Source: Alphaproteobacteria bacterium PA4 (GTDB taxonomy: Bacteria > Pseudomonadota > Alphaproteobacteria > Sphingomonadales > Sphingomonadaceae). Taken from it: a DNA stretch of 32,521 nucleotides. The stretch covers positions 1 through 32,521 of the forward strand of contig NKIQ01000031.1 in the NCBI GenBank assembly GCA_002256005.1. The letters are read 5' to 3'. Positions 1 to 8,114 of the stretch are shown piece by piece. How positions within the stretch are numbered: the stretch's first letter is position 1; every line of letters starts with the position of its first letter. Below the pieces are notes generated by a model. That model worked only from the letters and a program-made list of their open reading frames with translations, was not told the DNA's origin and searched no databases. The position numbers were made by a program, and so were the translations under genes.

Positions 1-105
1 CTGTCGGTCGACACGGTGCGCGCGCGCGCCAGCGACGCGACGCGCAAGGCCCGCAACGCCGCGCGTTCCGTCGTCGATGCCGCCCGGGACGAGCTGAAGG
101 GCTGA
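1..105 (+). CDS. C-terminal end of an unidentified protein
   Basis: The window opens inside an open frame that ends at TGA 103-105 and gives 34 residues. They are rich in Ala, Arg, Ser and Asp with a charged, helix-like pattern and end in DELKG. There is no motif to identify the family. It lies 58 bases upstream of an mlaC-like gene on the same strand, and mlaC is often preceded by other lipid-transport genes, but the visible tail neither supports nor excludes that. The short spacer carries a direct repeat of TTTTTCTCCC (about 119-139). Confidence 0.6.
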   Translation: MSVDTVRARASDATRKARNAARSVVDAARDELKG

Positions 106-163
106 CCGCCCTTTCCCCTTTTTCTCCCTTTTTCTCCCTGACCCTGCCGAAAGCCTGCCCCAG

Positions 164-820
164 ATGCGCGTTTCGAAATTCGCTACGGCCTTGTTTGTCT
201 TCGCTTATTCCGGCCTTGCCCCGACGGCCGGCGCCCATGCCCAGGTCGCCGCGGCCAGCGCCGCCGATGCCGGTGACCCGGCGGCGCGCAGCTTTGTCGA
301 AAAGCTGGCCAATGATGCCTTTGCCGTGCTGCGCGACAAGAGCCTGTCGAAGGCCGCCAGCCGCAACACCTTCCGCACCATGCTCCAGCAGAATGTCGCA
401 CTGGAAGACATCGGCAACCGGCTGATCCGCCGCCACCGCGCCACCATCACCCCGGCGCAGTACAGCGCCTATCAGGCGGCGCTGCCGGAATTCGTGCTGA
501 ACGCCTATAGCGACCGGCTGTATGACTATTCCGATGCCGCGCTGAAGACGACGCGCACCATCGGCCGCGGCGCGGTGCTGACCGATGTCTTCACCCGCGT
601 CACCCGCCCCGGCGCCCAGCCGATCGACGCCATCTGGCAGGTGAAGAAGACGCCGGCGAACAAATATGTCGTCAACAACCTGACCGTCGCCGGCATCAAC
701 CTCAGCCTGACGCAGGAGGCGGATTTCAACGCCTATATCCAGAAGAATGGTTTCGACGCACTGGTGACCTTCCTCAAGACGGCGAACGGCAAATCGGCCG
801 CGGCGCGCACCGCCAAATGA
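164..820 (+). CDS. mlaC: MlaC/Ttg2D-type phospholipid-binding periplasmic protein
   Basis: 218 residues, the usual size of MlaC. The family carries phospholipids across the periplasm between outer and inner membrane complexes of the Mla (Ttg2) system. Residues 1-26 form a signal peptide (a short basic start, a hydrophobic stretch and an AHA-type cleavage site). The mature part shows the family pattern: a helical N-terminal half with R-x-x-F-R and IGNRLI-like segments, then a beta-rich half with IDAIWQVKK and VVNNLTVAGINLSLTQ near residues 155-185. That last segment matches the conserved V-x-D-V-x-x-x-G-x-S-L region of the family. The ATG at 164 has only a weak upstream GAAAG. The stop overlaps the next start by four bases (ATGA), so the two genes are probably translationally coupled. 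HpnM-type hopanoid proteins share this fold and are the main alternative. Confidence 0.82.
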   Translation: MRVSKFATALFVFAYSGLAPTAGAHAQVAAASAADAGDPAARSFVEKLANDAFAVLRDKSLSKAASRNTFRTMLQQNVALEDIGNRLIRRHRATITPAQYSAYQAALPEFVLNAYSDRLYDYSDAALKTTRTIGRGAVLTDVFTRVTRPGAQPIDAIWQVKKTPANKYVVNNLTVAGINLSLTQEADFNAYIQKNGFDALVTFLKTANGKSAAARTAK

Positions 821-1380
821 CCAGCCGCCTCGCCATCGCCGACAGCGCCTTTGTCCACCCCAGCGCCCAGCTCTATGGGCATGTCAGCGTTGGCGCGCAT
901 GCGTCGGTGTGGTGCAACGCCGTGGTGCGCTCCGAAACCGCGCATGTCGCCATCGGCGATTACAGCAATGTCCAGGATTTCGTGATGATCCACACCGATC
1001 CGGGCAAGCCGGTGACGCTGGGCAAATATTGTTCGATCACCCATCACGCGACGCTGCACGGCTGCACGATCGAGGATCATGTGCTGATCGGCATCAACGC
1101 CACCATCTACAATGGCGCGGTCATCGGCGCCGGCTCCATCGTCGGCCAGCACGCCTATGTGAAGGATGGCACGGTGGTGCCGCCCAATTCCATCGTGGTC
1201 GGCTCGCCGGCCAAGGTCATCGCCACCCGCGACAACCGCCTCGCCAACCGCATCAACGCCGAATTCTATGCGCTGAACGGCGCCGCCTACAAGGCCGGCA
1301 ACCACCGCGCCTGGGACGGGCCGGAATTCGAAACCTGGTTCGGCGACATGATGAAACGGCTGGCCGCGCACTATAGCTGA
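817..1380 (+). CDS. Gamma-carbonic-anhydrase-like hexapeptide-repeat protein (copy 1)
   Basis: 187 residues of left-handed beta-helix type, with repeated hexapeptides such as VSVGAH, VAIGDY, VTLGKY and VLIGIN. The gamma-carbonic anhydrase metal ligands appear to be present: His59 (in MIHT), His76 (in ITHH) and His81 (in LHGC). Gln53-Asp54 and Arg38 are also in place. The usual Arg-Gly-Asp motif next to the ligands reads Arg-Ser-Glu (38-40), so the acidic residue is shifted to Glu40. Family members (PaaY/YrdA/CaiE group) bind zinc or iron, but many have no demonstrated hydratase activity. The gene overlaps mlaC by ATGA. A more canonical relative lies at 30369-30944. Identification as this fold is firm; the reaction is not. 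Confidence 0.8.
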   Translation: MTSRLAIADSAFVHPSAQLYGHVSVGAHASVWCNAVVRSETAHVAIGDYSNVQDFVMIHTDPGKPVTLGKYCSITHHATLHGCTIEDHVLIGINATIYNGAVIGAGSIVGQHAYVKDGTVVPPNSIVVGSPAKVIATRDNRLANRINAEFYALNGAAYKAGNHRAWDGPEFETWFGDMMKRLAAHYS

Positions 1381-1423
1381 CGGTCGAGCAGCGGCAGTGC
1401 TGGCAATCCGGCGTCCCCTTCGC

Positions 1424-1429
1424 TAAACG
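1424..1429 (+). promoter_or_regulatory. Candidate -10 box of a leaderless promoter
   Basis: TAAACG ends seven bases before the ATG of the DUF4170 gene, and there is no Shine-Dalgarno in between. The same layout recurs before six other genes in this window. The -35 position (about 1401-1406, TGGCAA) is poor, so this is the weakest member of the set. Confidence 0.35.
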
Positions 1430-1436
1430 CCCGCCC

Positions 1437-1655
1437 ATGAGCAAATTGCATCTCGTCTTCGGCGGTCGCGTCAGCGACCCGGAAACCCTCGATTTCATCG
1501 AACCCGACAAGCTCGACCTGGTCGGCATCTACCCCGACTATGCCGCTGCGGAGGCGGCGTGGCGGTCGAGCGCACAGCGCACCGTCGATGACGCGACGAT
1601 GAAATATGTCGTCGTCCATCTGCATCGCCTGTTGCAGCCGGGAAAAGCCGACTAG
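1437..1655 (+). CDS. DUF4170 domain protein
   Basis: 72 residues covering the whole family. The protein begins KLHLVFGGRVSDP, continues LDLVGIYPDY and AAEAAWRSSAQRTVDDATMKY, and ends VVHLHRLL. This matches the small DUF4170 family of alphaproteobacteria as I remember it. The function is unknown and there is no membrane segment or catalytic motif. The ATG at 1437 is the only good start and has no Shine-Dalgarno, but a TAAACG box lies seven bases upstream. The gene stands alone between the gamma-carbonic-anhydrase-like gene and the acyl-CoA synthetase gene. Confidence 0.82.
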   Translation: MSKLHLVFGGRVSDPETLDFIEPDKLDLVGIYPDYAAAEAAWRSSAQRTVDDATMKYVVVHLHRLLQPGKAD

Positions 1656-1718
1656 TCATTTGTCGGGCTGTCATGGCCGCACGTCCCCGCCTAGGTTGTA
1701 CCGGGGAGACACGCTGAC

Positions 1719-3284
1719 ATGACCATGGGCCTGAGTTTCGGCACGATCTTTGCGAACCTGGCGCAAGCCGTCGATCCGGCGCAGCCGGCGACGATCCACG
1801 GCGACACGGTGACGACTTGGGCGGATTTCGACGCCCGCACCGATGCCATCGCCGCCGCCACCCATGCCGCCGGTGCCGTGCCGGGTGACCGCATCGCGCA
1901 TCTGATGCGCAACAGCCCGGCCTATGCCGAAACCACCATCGCCGGCTTCAAGGCGCGGCTGGTGCATGTGAATGTCAATTACCGCTACACCGGCGAGGAG
2001 CTGTTCTACATCCTCGACAACAGCGACGCCGCGGTGCTGGTCTATGATGCCGAATTCGCAACCCTGGTGGCGAGCGTCCGCGACCGGCTGAATGTGAAGC
2101 TCTATCTGCAGGTTGGCGGCGAAACCGCGGATTTCGCGCAGGATTTCGACACGGTGGCCGGCAGCGGCGCCCGCATCGCCCCGCAGGACCATCAGCCTGA
2201 CGACATGCTGTTCATCTACACCGGCGGCACCACCGGCATGCCCAAGGGCGTGATGTGGGACCAGGGCGCGCTGTCGGCGATGCTGACCGCGGGCGTCGGC
2301 CTCGCCCCCGACATTGCCCTGCCGGACTTCCTCGACGCGGTGCGCGCCAATGTCGGCAAGTATCGCACGCTGGTGCTGCCGCCGCTGATGCACGGCACCG
2401 GCCTCATCATCGCGCTGAGCACGCTGTCGCGCGGCGGCACCATCGTCACCTTGCCCGGTGACGGCTTTGACGCGCAGCTCGCCGTCGAAACCTGCGCCGC
2501 GCGCGCCTGTGATTATGCCGTGATCGTCGGCGACGCCTTTGCCCGGCCGCTGCTCAAGGCGCTGGATGCCGGCCAGGGCAGCATCGCCTCGGTTGCCGTG
2601 ATGATCTCCAGCGGCACCATGTGGTCGGCCGAGGTCAAGGCCGGGCTGCTGCGCCACGCGCCCAACATGATGATCGTCGATTCGCTGGGCTCGTCGGAGG
2701 GGCTCGGCCTCGGTTCGTCGGTGCAGACCAGCGCCAATGCCGGCGCCGCCACCAAGTTCAGCGCCGATGGCCAGACTTTGGTGGTCGGCGAGGATCTGCG
2801 CCCGGTCGGCCCCGGCGAGCGCGGCCGCATCGCCCGCGGCGGCCTGATCCCGCGCGGTTACTGGCGCGACGAGGTCAAGACCGCCGCCACCTTCGTCACC
2901 GTCGATGGCGTGCGCTATTCGATGCCCGGCGACTGGGCGATCGTCGAGGCCGATGGCAGCTTCACCCTGCTCGGCCGCGGCAGCCAGTGCATCAACACCG
3001 CCGGCGAAAAAGTGTTTCCGGAAGAGGTGGAGGAAGCGCTGAAGACCCATCCGGCCATCGACGATGCGCTGGTGTTCGGCGTCGCCGACGAGAAATGGGG
3101 CCAGGCAGTGACAGCGGTGGTCGAGGCGCATGCGGCCGTCGATATCGAGGCGCTGCGGGCCCATGTCCGCACCACGCTCGCCGGCTACAAGACGCCGAAG
3201 CGCATCCTGGTGGTGACCAAAGTGCCGCGCGCCCCGAACGGCAAGGCCGATTATGCCGCCGCCAAGGCAATGGCCGAGGCATAG
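1719..3284 (+). CDS. AMP-forming acyl-CoA synthetase (FadD-like)
   Basis: 521 residues of the ANL adenylating superfamily. Such enzymes activate a carboxylic acid with ATP to an acyl-adenylate and then transfer it to CoA. The ATP-binding signature TGGTTGMPKG is at residues 168-177. The aromatic/Gly-Glu motif is represented by SLGSSEGLG. The hinge and core motifs include GDWAIVEADG and LLGRGSQCINTAGEKVFPEE. The catalytic lysine is expected at Lys509 in PNGKADY. The length is typical of medium/long-chain or aromatic acyl-CoA ligases, but the substrate cannot be read from sequence. The start at 1719 is preceded by GGGGAG at good spacing. The gene is monocistronic, with two strong hairpins downstream. 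Confidence 0.87.
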   Translation: MTMGLSFGTIFANLAQAVDPAQPATIHGDTVTTWADFDARTDAIAAATHAAGAVPGDRIAHLMRNSPAYAETTIAGFKARLVHVNVNYRYTGEELFYILDNSDAAVLVYDAEFATLVASVRDRLNVKLYLQVGGETADFAQDFDTVAGSGARIAPQDHQPDDMLFIYTGGTTGMPKGVMWDQGALSAMLTAGVGLAPDIALPDFLDAVRANVGKYRTLVLPPLMHGTGLIIALSTLSRGGTIVTLPGDGFDAQLAVETCAARACDYAVIVGDAFARPLLKALDAGQGSIASVAVMISSGTMWSAEVKAGLLRHAPNMMIVDSLGSSEGLGLGSSVQTSANAGAATKFSADGQTLVVGEDLRPVGPGERGRIARGGLIPRGYWRDEVKTAATFVTVDGVRYSMPGDWAIVEADGSFTLLGRGSQCINTAGEKVFPEEVEEALKTHPAIDDALVFGVADEKWGQAVTAVVEAHAAVDIEALRAHVRTTLAGYKTPKRILVVTKVPRAPNGKADYAAAKAMAEA

Positions 3285-3331
3285 CGGCGCCCACGCCGGC
3301 TGTGGCGACCCGCGAATCCTCCGGGGAAAAT

Positions 3332-3373
3332 CCGGCGGAAAGCCATGCGGGGACATGCGCGGCTTTCCGCCGG
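3332..3373. other. Strong inverted repeat after the acyl-CoA synthetase gene
   Basis: CGGCGGAAAGCC (3333-3344) is the exact complement of GGCTTTCCGCCG (3361-3372), and C3332/G3373 extend it, giving a 13-bp stem with a 16-base loop. There is no T tract after it on either strand, so it is not a standard terminator. It could protect the mRNA 3' end or be a dispersed palindrome. Confidence 0.6.
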
Positions 3374-3453
3374 GTGAGTGACAGCGCCTGTCGGGAGACC
3401 CGGTGACGGAGACGGGGCTGACATCGCCGGCCGGGCTGAGCGACCAGCGACAT

Positions 3454-3496
3454 CCGCCTTATACCCCATCGCACTGCTGGGGTATGGCGGCTTTTG
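3454..3496 (+). terminator. Rho-independent terminator between the acyl-CoA synthetase gene and rplY
   Basis: CCGCC-TT-ATACCCCA (3454-3468) pairs with TGGGGTATGGCGG (3478-3490) with a two-base bulge, and is followed by CTTTTG. It lies upstream of the rplY promoter candidate, so it would separate the two transcription units. Confidence 0.6.
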
Positions 3497-3518
3497 CTTG
3501 CACATGCCCAAGCCAAAC

Positions 3519-3547
3519 TTGCTTTTGCCGGGCATCTCCCCTATGCG
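3519..3547 (+). promoter_or_regulatory. Candidate promoter of rplY-pth-ychF
   Basis: TTGCTT (3519-3524) and TATGCG (3542-3547) are separated by 17 bases. Transcription would begin near 3554 and give a leader of about 70 bases before the rplY ATG. The rpmE promoter candidate has the same TATGCG box at the same spacing, fitting a shared ribosomal-protein promoter type. Confidence 0.45.
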
Positions 3548-3625
3548 CCCCCCTTCGCGTCATCCCTATCTGCATCCCTGGAGGCCGGGGCGGCGCGAAC
3601 AATGCTATTTTTGGAGAAGCGAGCA

Positions 3626-4234
3626 ATGAGCGAAACGTTGAAGCTCGCGGCCGAAGCGCGCGACCGGGCAGGCAAGGGAGCCTCTCGTGCCGTCCGCCGT
3701 ACGGGCCGCGTACCGGCTGTGATCTATGGGGCCGGCCAGCCTGCCACCCCCATCCATGTCGAGGAAAAGCTGCTGGTCAAGCAGCTGTCCACCGGCCATT
3801 TCATGAACTCGGTTGTCGAGATCGAAATCGCCGGCGGCGCGGCCATCCGCACCCTGCCGCGCGACGTGCAGTTCCACCCGGTCACCGACCGTCCGATCCA
3901 TGTCGATTTCTTCCGCCTGGCCGGCGATGCCGTCATCACCGTCGCCGTGCCGGTGCACTTCGTCGATGAAGACAAGTCGCCGGGCATGAAGCGCGGCGCG
4001 GTGCTCAACATCGTCCGCCACGAACTGCAGCTGGATTGCGCGTCGAACGCCATTCCGGACCAGATCAACGTCAGCCTCGCCGGGCGTGACGTGGGCGATT
4101 CGATCCACATCAGCGCCGTCGTGCTGCCGGCTGGCGTCACCAGCCACATCACCGATCGCGACTTCACCATCGCCACAATGGTCGCGCCCTCGGCGCTGAA
4201 GAGCGAAACCGCCGAAGCCGCACCCGCGGCCTGA
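3626..4234 (+). CDS. rplY: 50S ribosomal protein L25, long (CTC/TL5) form
   Basis: 202 residues from ATG 3626. L25 binds 5S rRNA in the large ribosomal subunit. The long form has an N-terminal L25 barrel (about 1-95; [19 protein letters not shown], then [10 protein letters not shown]) and a C-terminal CTC/TL5 beta domain with [21 protein letters not shown] and an Ala/Glu-rich tail. The open frame extends further upstream, but 3626 is the correct start: GGAG lies at 3613-3616 and the family begins at this point. pth and ychF follow closely on the same strand, the common alphaproteobacterial order. Confidence 0.93.
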   Translation: MSETLKLAAEARDRAGKGASRAVRRTGRVPAVIYGAGQPATPIHVEEKLLVKQLSTGHFMNSVVEIEIAGGAAIRTLPRDVQFHPVTDRPIHVDFFRLAGDAVITVAVPVHFVDEDKSPGMKRGAVLNIVRHELQLDCASNAIPDQINVSLAGRDVGDSIHISAVVLPAGVTSHITDRDFTIATMVAPSALKSETAEAAPAA

Positions 4235-4258
4235 GCCTGATCTGCCGGGGCCGGGGAA

Positions 4259-4837
4259 GTGCAACTCTTCGTCGGCCTCGGCAATCCGGGCGCATCTTAC
4301 GCGCTCCACCGCCACAATATCGGCTTCATGGCGGTCGACGCCATTGCCGAGACCCATGATTTCGGGCCGTGGAAGACAAGATTTCAGGGGCTGGCCAGCG
4401 AAGGCCGCATCGGCGCCCATCGCCTGACCCTGTTGAAGCCCGCCACCTTCATGAATGACAGCGGGCGCTCCGTCGGCGAGGCCCTGCGCTTCTTCAAGCT
4501 CGAGCCCGCCACGGCCTTGACCGTGCTCTATGACGAGCTCGACCTCGATCCCTTTCGCGTCCGTGTGAAGCATGGCGGTGGCGCTGCCGGCCATAACGGC
4601 ATCCGCTCCATCGACGCCCATGTCGGCAACGCCTATCGCCGCGTCCGCCTCGGCATCGGCCACCCCGGCCACAAGGACCGCGTCACCGGCCATGTCCTCG
4701 GCAATTTCGCCAAGGCGGAGATGGAGCCGCTGGCCGATCTGCTCGGCGCGGTGGTGGCGGACCTGCCCTGGCTGCTGGCGGGGGATGAAGCCCGGTTCCT
4801 GAGCGAGATCGCGCGAAGGACGCTGCCGCAGCGGTAG
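4259..4837 (+). CDS. pth: Peptidyl-tRNA hydrolase
   Basis: 192 residues. The enzyme releases peptides from peptidyl-tRNAs that drop off the ribosome. The start codon is GTG at 4259, directly after GGGGAA. The N-terminus VGLGNPG holds Asn9, and the catalytic histidine is His19 in HRHNIGF. The FMN segment (PATFMNDSG) and YDELDLD, which holds the catalytic aspartate, are intact, as are the [12 protein letters not shown] and [10 protein letters not shown] motifs. Full length for the family. It lies 24 bases after rplY and is probably co-transcribed with it. Confidence 0.95.
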   Translation: MQLFVGLGNPGASYALHRHNIGFMAVDAIAETHDFGPWKTRFQGLASEGRIGAHRLTLLKPATFMNDSGRSVGEALRFFKLEPATALTVLYDELDLDPFRVRVKHGGGAAGHNGIRSIDAHVGNAYRRVRLGIGHPGHKDRVTGHVLGNFAKAEMEPLADLLGAVVADLPWLLAGDEARFLSEIARRTLPQR

Positions 4838-4840
4838 CGC

Positions 4841-4869
4841 CTTACCTCGCCCCGCCGGGGAGAGGTAAG
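4841..4869. repeat. Short palindromic repeat (CTTACCTC...GAGGTAAG)
   Basis: CTTACCTC and CCCC (4841-4853) face GGGG and GAGGTAAG (4857-4869) with one internal mismatch and a GCC loop. It belongs to the same CTCCCC/GGGGAG-type family seen at 6064, 9410, 9510, 10682, 11476 and 18357. It lies immediately after pth and could also act as an mRNA end structure. Confidence 0.65.
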
Positions 4870-4961
4870 CGGGCTTGCCGATTGCGCCGTCGCTGGTTAC
4901 TTCGCGCCACGCGGCGACGGCCAACCCTGCGCCAGTTTACAGACCATCAGAAAGTCCAGCC

Positions 4962-6062
4962 ATGCCCATCCGCTGCGGAATCGTCGGCCTGCCCAATGTC
5001 GGCAAATCGACACTGTTCAACGCCCTCACCCAGACCGCCGCCGCCCAGGCCGCCAATTATCCGTTCTGCACGATCGAGCCGAACGTCGGCAATGTCGCGG
5101 TGCCGGATCCGCGGCTGACGGCGCTGGCCGGCATCGCGCACAGCCAGAAGATCATCGAGACGCAATTGGGCTTTACCGATATCGCCGGGCTGGTGAAGGG
5201 CGCGTCGAAGGGGGAAGGTCTGGGCAACCAGTTCCTCGCCAATATCCGCGAAACCGATGCCATCGTGCATGTGCTGCGCTGTTTCATCGATGATGATGTG
5301 ACGCATGTCGATGGCCGCATCGATCCGGTCGCCGATGCCGAGACGGTGGAAACCGAGCTGATGCTGTCCGACCTCGAGAGCCTCGAAAAGCGCGTGCCGG
5401 CGCTGGCCAAAAAGGCGCAGCAGGGCGACAAGGAGGCCAAGGTGCAGGCCAGCGTGCTCGGCGCGGCGCTGGAGCTGCTGCGCCAGGGCAAGCCGGCGCG
5501 GCTGACCGAGCCCAAGGACGACGAGGAAGCCCGGGCGCTCCGCCAGGCGCAACTGCTGACCACCAAGCCCGTCCTCTATGTCTGCAATGTCGAGGAGGCC
5601 AGCGCCGCCACCGGCAACGCTTTGTCCGAAGCCGTCGCCGCAATGGCCAGGGGGGTCGGCGCCGGCGCGGTCGTCGTGTCGGCGGCCATCGAGGCGGAGA
5701 TTTCGACGATGGAGCCGGCTGACCGGCAGGAATATCTGGAATCGCTCGGGCTCCACGAAACCGGCCTCGCCCGTGTTGTGCGCGCGGCCTATGATCTGCT
5801 CGGCCTGCTCACCTTTTTCACCGTCGGCCCCAAGGAAGCCCGCGCCTGGACGGTGAAGCGCGGCGCCCGCGCCCCCCAGGCCGCCGGCGAAATCCATGGC
5901 GATTTCGAAAAGAAGTTCATCCGCGCCGAAACCATCGCGTTCGACGATTATATCCGCCTGAACGGGGAATCGGGCGCGCGCGACGCCGGCCGGCTGCGGT
6001 CGGAAGGCAAGGATTATGTCGTCGCCGATGGCGATGTGATGCACATCTTGCACGGGGCGTGA
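4962..6062 (+). CDS. ychF: Redox-regulated ATPase YchF (Obg-like)
   Basis: 366 residues, the normal YchF length, from ATG 4962. An open frame reaches further upstream, but family members begin MPIRCGIVGLPNVGKST, as here. The P-loop GLPNVGKS is near residues 8-15. The G2/G3 region has DIAGLVKGASKGEGLGNQFL, and the TGS domain at the C-terminus is recognisable by TFFTVGPKEARAWTVKRGARAPQAAGEIHGDFEKKFIRAE. YchF is an OLA1-type P-loop NTPase that prefers ATP, associates with ribosomes and is linked to stress responses. It follows pth after a palindromic repeat. Confidence 0.94.
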   Translation: MPIRCGIVGLPNVGKSTLFNALTQTAAAQAANYPFCTIEPNVGNVAVPDPRLTALAGIAHSQKIIETQLGFTDIAGLVKGASKGEGLGNQFLANIRETDAIVHVLRCFIDDDVTHVDGRIDPVADAETVETELMLSDLESLEKRVPALAKKAQQGDKEAKVQASVLGAALELLRQGKPARLTEPKDDEEARALRQAQLLTTKPVLYVCNVEEASAATGNALSEAVAAMARGVGAGAVVVSAAIEAEISTMEPADRQEYLESLGLHETGLARVVRAAYDLLGLLTFFTVGPKEARAWTVKRGARAPQAAGEIHGDFEKKFIRAETIAFDDYIRLNGESGARDAGRLRSEGKDYVVADGDVMHILHGA

Positions 6063-6063
6063 C

Positions 6064-6090
6064 CCACCTCTCCCTCAAGGGGAGAGGTGG
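6064..6090. repeat. Short palindromic repeat after ychF
   Basis: CCACCTCTCC (6064-6073) pairs exactly with GGAGAGGTGG (6081-6090), with further pairing inward to a tiny loop. Same family as the copy at 11476-11500. It begins two bases after the ychF stop. Confidence 0.7.
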
Positions 6091-6102
6091 CGTTGGTGGG
6101 CA

Positions 6103-6130
6103 TTGCAGCGCGCGCGCCACCCGCTAAACC
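6103..6130 (+). promoter_or_regulatory. Candidate leaderless promoter
   Basis: A TTGCAG box (6103-6108) and TAAACC (6125-6130) are spaced by 16 bases. TAAACC ends six bases before the ATG at 6137, and there is no Shine-Dalgarno, so transcription would start at or next to the start codon. Confidence 0.42.
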
Positions 6131-6136
6131 AGCAGC

Positions 6137-6892
6137 ATGACCGCTCGACCCGCCACCCGATCGCGCTTCTTCGCCACCAGCGCGCTTCTCATGCTGGTGA
6201 TGGTGCTCAGCGCCTTTCCCTTCACCTATTTCGGCCCGGTGCTGGCGCGGCCGCCGGCCTTCTCCATCGTTCATCACATCCATGGCCTGTTGTTCTTTGC
6301 CTGGATCGGGCTCTACGCTTGGCAGACGCGGCTGATCGCCGGCGGGCGCACGGCGCGGCATCGGGAACTGGGGCTGGCCGGCATCGCCATATCGGCGATG
6401 ATGCTGCCGCTGGGCATCGCCCTGGCGATCAAGGCCATCGAGCGGCGCATTGCCGCCGGCGATGGCCACCCGTTCGATTTCACGCTCTACAATATCGTCG
6501 ACATCACGACCTTCAGCCTGTTGATGATCGCCAGCATCGCCAGCGTCACCCGCCATGTCGAATGGCACCGCCGCTTCACCTTTGGCGCGGCGCTGTGCCT
6601 CGTCGGCCCGGCGATTTCGCGCTGGTTCCTGCCGAACTGGTTCATCGCCATCCCCGAGCGGCCGCCGCTGACCGACATGGCGCCCAATCTTATCGCCGAT
6701 CTGTTCCTGATCGCGCTGGTCGTCCATGATCGCCGCAGCCGCGGCCGCGTCCACCCGGCGACGCTGGCGGTGATCCTGCTGCTGGTGCCGATCCATGTCG
6801 CGACGCCGTTGCTGAGCGTCTCGGCAGGGTGGCGCGGGCTGGCGCCGATCCTGCTGCAACTGGGGACCGCCCCTGTCACCGCAACCCCGTGA
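6137..6892 (+). CDS. Unknown multi-pass membrane protein
   Basis: 251 residues with about six to seven predicted membrane spans (roughly 12-34, 45-66, 78-100, 120-140, 150-170, 190-208, 216-238). Between them are notable His residues: HHIHG at the start of span 2 and RHVEWHRRF after span 4, an arrangement that could bind metal or haem. I do not recognise the family. The gene lies just before a sulfite-oxidase-like pair on the same strand, but each gene has its own promoter-like box. A membrane anchor or electron-transfer partner is possible, though this rests on position only. Confidence 0.72.
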   Translation: MTARPATRSRFFATSALLMLVMVLSAFPFTYFGPVLARPPAFSIVHHIHGLLFFAWIGLYAWQTRLIAGGRTARHRELGLAGIAISAMMLPLGIALAIKAIERRIAAGDGHPFDFTLYNIVDITTFSLLMIASIASVTRHVEWHRRFTFGAALCLVGPAISRWFLPNWFIAIPERPPLTDMAPNLIADLFLIALVVHDRRSRGRVHPATLAVILLLVPIHVATPLLSVSAGWRGLAPILLQLGTAPVTATP

Positions 6893-6920
6893 TGACAGGG
6901 CGGGTGCACCCCGCTACACC
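6892..6920 (+). promoter_or_regulatory. Candidate leaderless promoter of the sorA-like gene
   Basis: ATGACA (6892-6897) and TACACC (6915-6920) are 17 bases apart. The -10 box ends six bases before the ATG at 6927, and no Shine-Dalgarno is present. Confidence 0.45.
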
Positions 6921-6926
6921 GGCGTC

Positions 6927-8114
6927 ATGACCGATCGCCGCCAGTTCCTCGCGCTCACCGCTGCCGGCCTGGCGGCGCCGGCGCTGGCCGCCAGCACGGA
7001 TCTGCGCCTGCCCGGCGGGCCGTCGCGGCGGCCGCTGACCGAGGCGTTTCCCGGCAAGCGCGGCATGATCCTGCAACGCACGGCGCCGCCGCTGCTGGAA
7101 ACACCCTTGAGCGTCTTCAACGCCGGCGTGTTCACCCCCAACGATCGCTTCTATGTGCGCTGGCACTGGCCGTTTCCGACCGAGATCGACGCCGGCGCCT
7201 TCCGCCTGACCGTCGATGGCCATGTCGAGCGGCCGCTGGCGCTATCGCTGGCCGATCTGGCCAGGCTGCCGCAGGTGGAGATCGCCGCGGTCAACCAATG
7301 TTCCGGCAATTCGCGCGGGCTGTTCGAACCGCGCGTGGCCGGCGCGCAATGGGCGCATGGCGCGATGGGCAATGCGCTGTGGCGCGGCGTGCGGCTGAAG
7401 GATGTGCTCGATCGCGCCGGGGTGCGCGCCGGGGCGGTGGCGGTGCGGGCGTCCGGGCTGGATGCGCCGCCGGTGGACGAAGCGCCCGACTTTGCCAAGT
7501 CGCTGGCGCTCGACCATGCCCGGGATGGTGAGGTGATGCTGGCGACGCACATGAACGGGGCGCCGCTGCCGCTGCTCAACGGCTTCCCGCTGCGGCTGGT
7601 CGTGCCGGGCTGGTTTTCGACCTATTGGGTGAAGATGCTCGACCGGCTGGAGGTGCTCGACAAGCCGGATGATAACTACTGGATGGCCAAGGCCTATCTG
7701 GTGCCCGACACGGCGGATGGCGGCATCGCGCCGGGCACGGCGAGCTTCCCGCGCCGCCCGATCAGCCGCATGGGGCCGCGCAGCTTCATCACCAGCGTCG
7801 CCGCCGGGGCGCGGGTGCCGCTGCGGCCGGATTATGCGCTGGGCGGTATCGCCATGGGCGGCGATGCCGGCGTGGCGCGGGTGGAGGTTTCGGGCGATGG
7901 CGGGGCGAACTGGGTGGATGCGCGGCTGGGGCTGGACATGGGCCGATACAGCTTCCGCCGTTTCGATGCCGTGCTGCAACCGGCACGCGGTGCCGCCGTG
8001 CTGATGGCGCGCTGCACCAGCACGGCCGGCGTCACCCAGCCGCTGACCGGCCTGTGGAACCCCGGCGGCTATATGCGGGTGCAGGTCGAGCCGCTGCCGG
8101 TGGATTTCGTCTGA
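6927..8114 (+). CDS. Periplasmic molybdopterin sulfite-dehydrogenase-like protein (SorA-like)
   Basis: 395 residues. The N-terminus has a twin-arginine signal (DRRQFLALTAAGLAAPALAA), as expected for a folded molybdenum enzyme exported to the periplasm. The oxidoreductase molybdopterin domain has the cofactor cysteine at Cys125 in NQCSGNSRG, plus NGFPLRLVVPGWFSTYWVKML, typical of sulfite oxidases. The C-terminal Mo-co dimerisation domain is present (VEVSGDGGANWVDARL and a WNPGGYM-type ending). Such enzymes oxidise sulfite to sulfate, passing electrons to cytochrome c. A small mono-haem cytochrome gene follows with a TGATG overlap, the SorA-SorB arrangement. Related proteins use other substrates, so sulfite is likely but unproven. 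Confidence 0.83.
   Translation: MTDRRQFLALTAAGLAAPALAASTDLRLPGGPSRRPLTEAFPGKRGMILQRTAPPLLETPLSVFNAGVFTPNDRFYVRWHWPFPTEIDAGAFRLTVDGHVERPLALSLADLARLPQVEIAAVNQCSGNSRGLFEPRVAGAQWAHGAMGNALWRGVRLKDVLDRAGVRAGAVAVRASGLDAPPVDEAPDFAKSLALDHARDGEVMLATHMNGAPLPLLNGFPLRLVVPGWFSTYWVKMLDRLEVLDKPDDNYWMAKAYLVPDTADGGIAPGTASFPRRPISRMGPRSFITSVAAGARVPLRPDYALGGIAMGGDAGVARVEVSGDGGANWVDARLGLDMGRYSFRRFDAVLQPARGAAVLMARCTSTAGVTQPLTGLWNPGGYMRVQVEPLPVDFV

Noticed and set aside
1671-3356. Minus-strand open frame of about 560 codons opposite the acyl-CoA synthetase
   Set aside because: Shadow of the plus-strand gene; no Shine-Dalgarno and no recognisable domain.
4875-4961. Upstream extension of ychF
   Set aside because: The frame is open, but YchF proteins begin at MPIRCGIVGLPN and the extra 29 residues have no family counterpart.
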